Origin: Pseudo-nitzschia pungens
Taxonomy: Eukaryota > Bacillariophyta > Bacillariophyceae > Bacillariales > Bacillariaceae
Assembly: GCA_037355855.1 (NCBI GenBank)
Contig: CM074758.1
Span: forward strand, 5,553,001 to 5,617,000
Direction of reading: 5' to 3'
DNA: 64,000 nt
Position 1 is the stretch's first letter, and each line of letters opens with the position of its first letter. The position numbers and the translations under genes were made by a program. Shown in pieces: positions 63,486 to 64,000 of this stretch. The notes beneath the pieces were generated by a model. It saw only the letters and a program-made list of their open reading frames with translations, ran no database searches and was not told the origin of the DNA.

Positions 63486-63995
63486 TCATTTTTCCATCGC
63501 ACCTTGTTGTTTCCTGCAATTTTTATGACCGCAACTGTCACAAGGAACCCCATCGTTCTGATTGATGATTTTAGTCAAGTGATGCATCACTGCCGTCTCC
63601 TGTAATGATCCTTGGTTGTTGCCAGCAATCAACACACCATACAATCCACAGATAGTCAAACCAGCACCAATCTGCAACATCGCTTCTTGAATGTTTCTAC
63701 CAACCGAGCAATCATCAGACATCGTCCCATTCGTCTCAACTTTATCCAGTTCCAACCGTTGCATGCACTCGGAAAGGGCATTGATACATTTCACTATTCC
63801 TTCCTTCATACTTTCTAGCTTTTCTTTCCTTGTTCCTTGGAAACCACTGTTTAGTAGACCGTAAGATGTTTTCAGTTCAATGTGAGTCCAATTGGTCAGT
63901 GCCATGATGTCATTTACTTCTTCCGTCCGTGCTTCTCCTGCTGTCAAAACCGAAGGAAAATTGTGACACGCCGCATGAGGATCTATGACATACAA
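63486..63995 (-). CDS. C-terminal part of an unknown protein, runs to the window edge
   Basis: A 169-codon frame from an ATG six bases inside the window edge to a stop at 63486; the gene probably starts outside. No family recognised. Visible: a helical, possibly coiled segment (LESMKEGIVKCINALSECMQ, RLELDKVETNG), a hydrophobic stretch AMLQIGAGLTICGLYGVLIA, and a C-terminal Cys cluster CDSCGHKNCRK that could bind a metal. Composition and the absence of competing frames support a real gene, perhaps of a transposon or a repeated family given the neighbourhood. Confidence 0.55.
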   Translation of the reverse strand: MYVIDPHAACHNFPSVLTAGEARTEEVNDIMALTNWTHIELKTSYGLLNSGFQGTRKEKLESMKEGIVKCINALSECMQRLELDKVETNGTMSDDCSVGRNIQEAMLQIGAGLTICGLYGVLIAGNNQGSLQETAVMHHLTKIINQNDGVPCDSCGHKNCRKQQGAMEK

Positions 63996-64000
63996 CCCTC

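Overview
The window looks like nuclear DNA of a photosynthetic stramenopile, most likely a diatom. The reasons are eukaryotic housekeeping genes with few, short GT-AG introns, a secreted Pro-Thr-rich membrane protein family of the kind common in diatoms, acidic low-complexity insertions in ordinary enzymes, and gene-dense stretches separated by AT-rich, transposon-rich DNA. The species cannot be named from the sequence.

Layout. 1-3 kb: a PGAM5-like phosphatase and ribosomal protein eL20. 3.9-6.0 kb: a cluster of short inverted-repeat DNA elements holding a SANT/Myb-like gene. 6.5-19.6 kb: the conserved block, with an unknown 627-aa protein, a two-exon family-16 methyltransferase, a UTP5/WDR43-like SSU-processome protein, a three-exon ubiquitin-activating enzyme E1 and an unknown membrane-anchored protein. 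21.7-24.0 kb: a TSTD2/TrhO-like rhodanese protein. 25.2-27.9 and 43.8-46.2 kb: two convergent paralogues with a signal peptide, cupredoxin-like domain, Pro-Thr stalk, one membrane segment and a cytoplasmic PDZ domain, sharing one intron position. Between them lie a retrotransposon, a small unknown gene and a PITH-domain gene. 55.4-58.0 kb: an esterase of the phytyl-ester-synthase type and a tiny two-exon eL29 gene with a 9-nt first exon. The window ends in an incomplete unknown gene.

Mobile DNA is the most striking part. (1) 28968-38457 is an apparently intact tyrosine-recombinase retrotransposon (DIRS order, Ngaro/PAT-like): RT-RNase H and tyrosine recombinase ORFs, an extra unknown ORF, and split direct repeats in the order A1 - ORFs - B1 A2 B2. 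Both repeat pairs read as identical, and the element has no target duplication but a shared TTAG at its junctions. (2) 48081-54148 is a non-coding LTR-element-like insertion with 533-bp direct repeats and a 5-bp duplication, nested in an inverted older solo copy of its own LTR; its interior repeats a TCCCCG word about 30 times. (3) 58459-63266 is a hAT element with perfect 16-bp terminal inverted repeats and a perfect 8-bp duplication. It carries only a C-terminal transposase fragment but three different tandem arrays, one open in both strands for more than 2 kb.

The housekeeping genes act in unrelated processes (ribosome, ubiquitin, rRNA processing, tRNA modification), as expected for a eukaryotic chromosome; no operon-like logic is implied.
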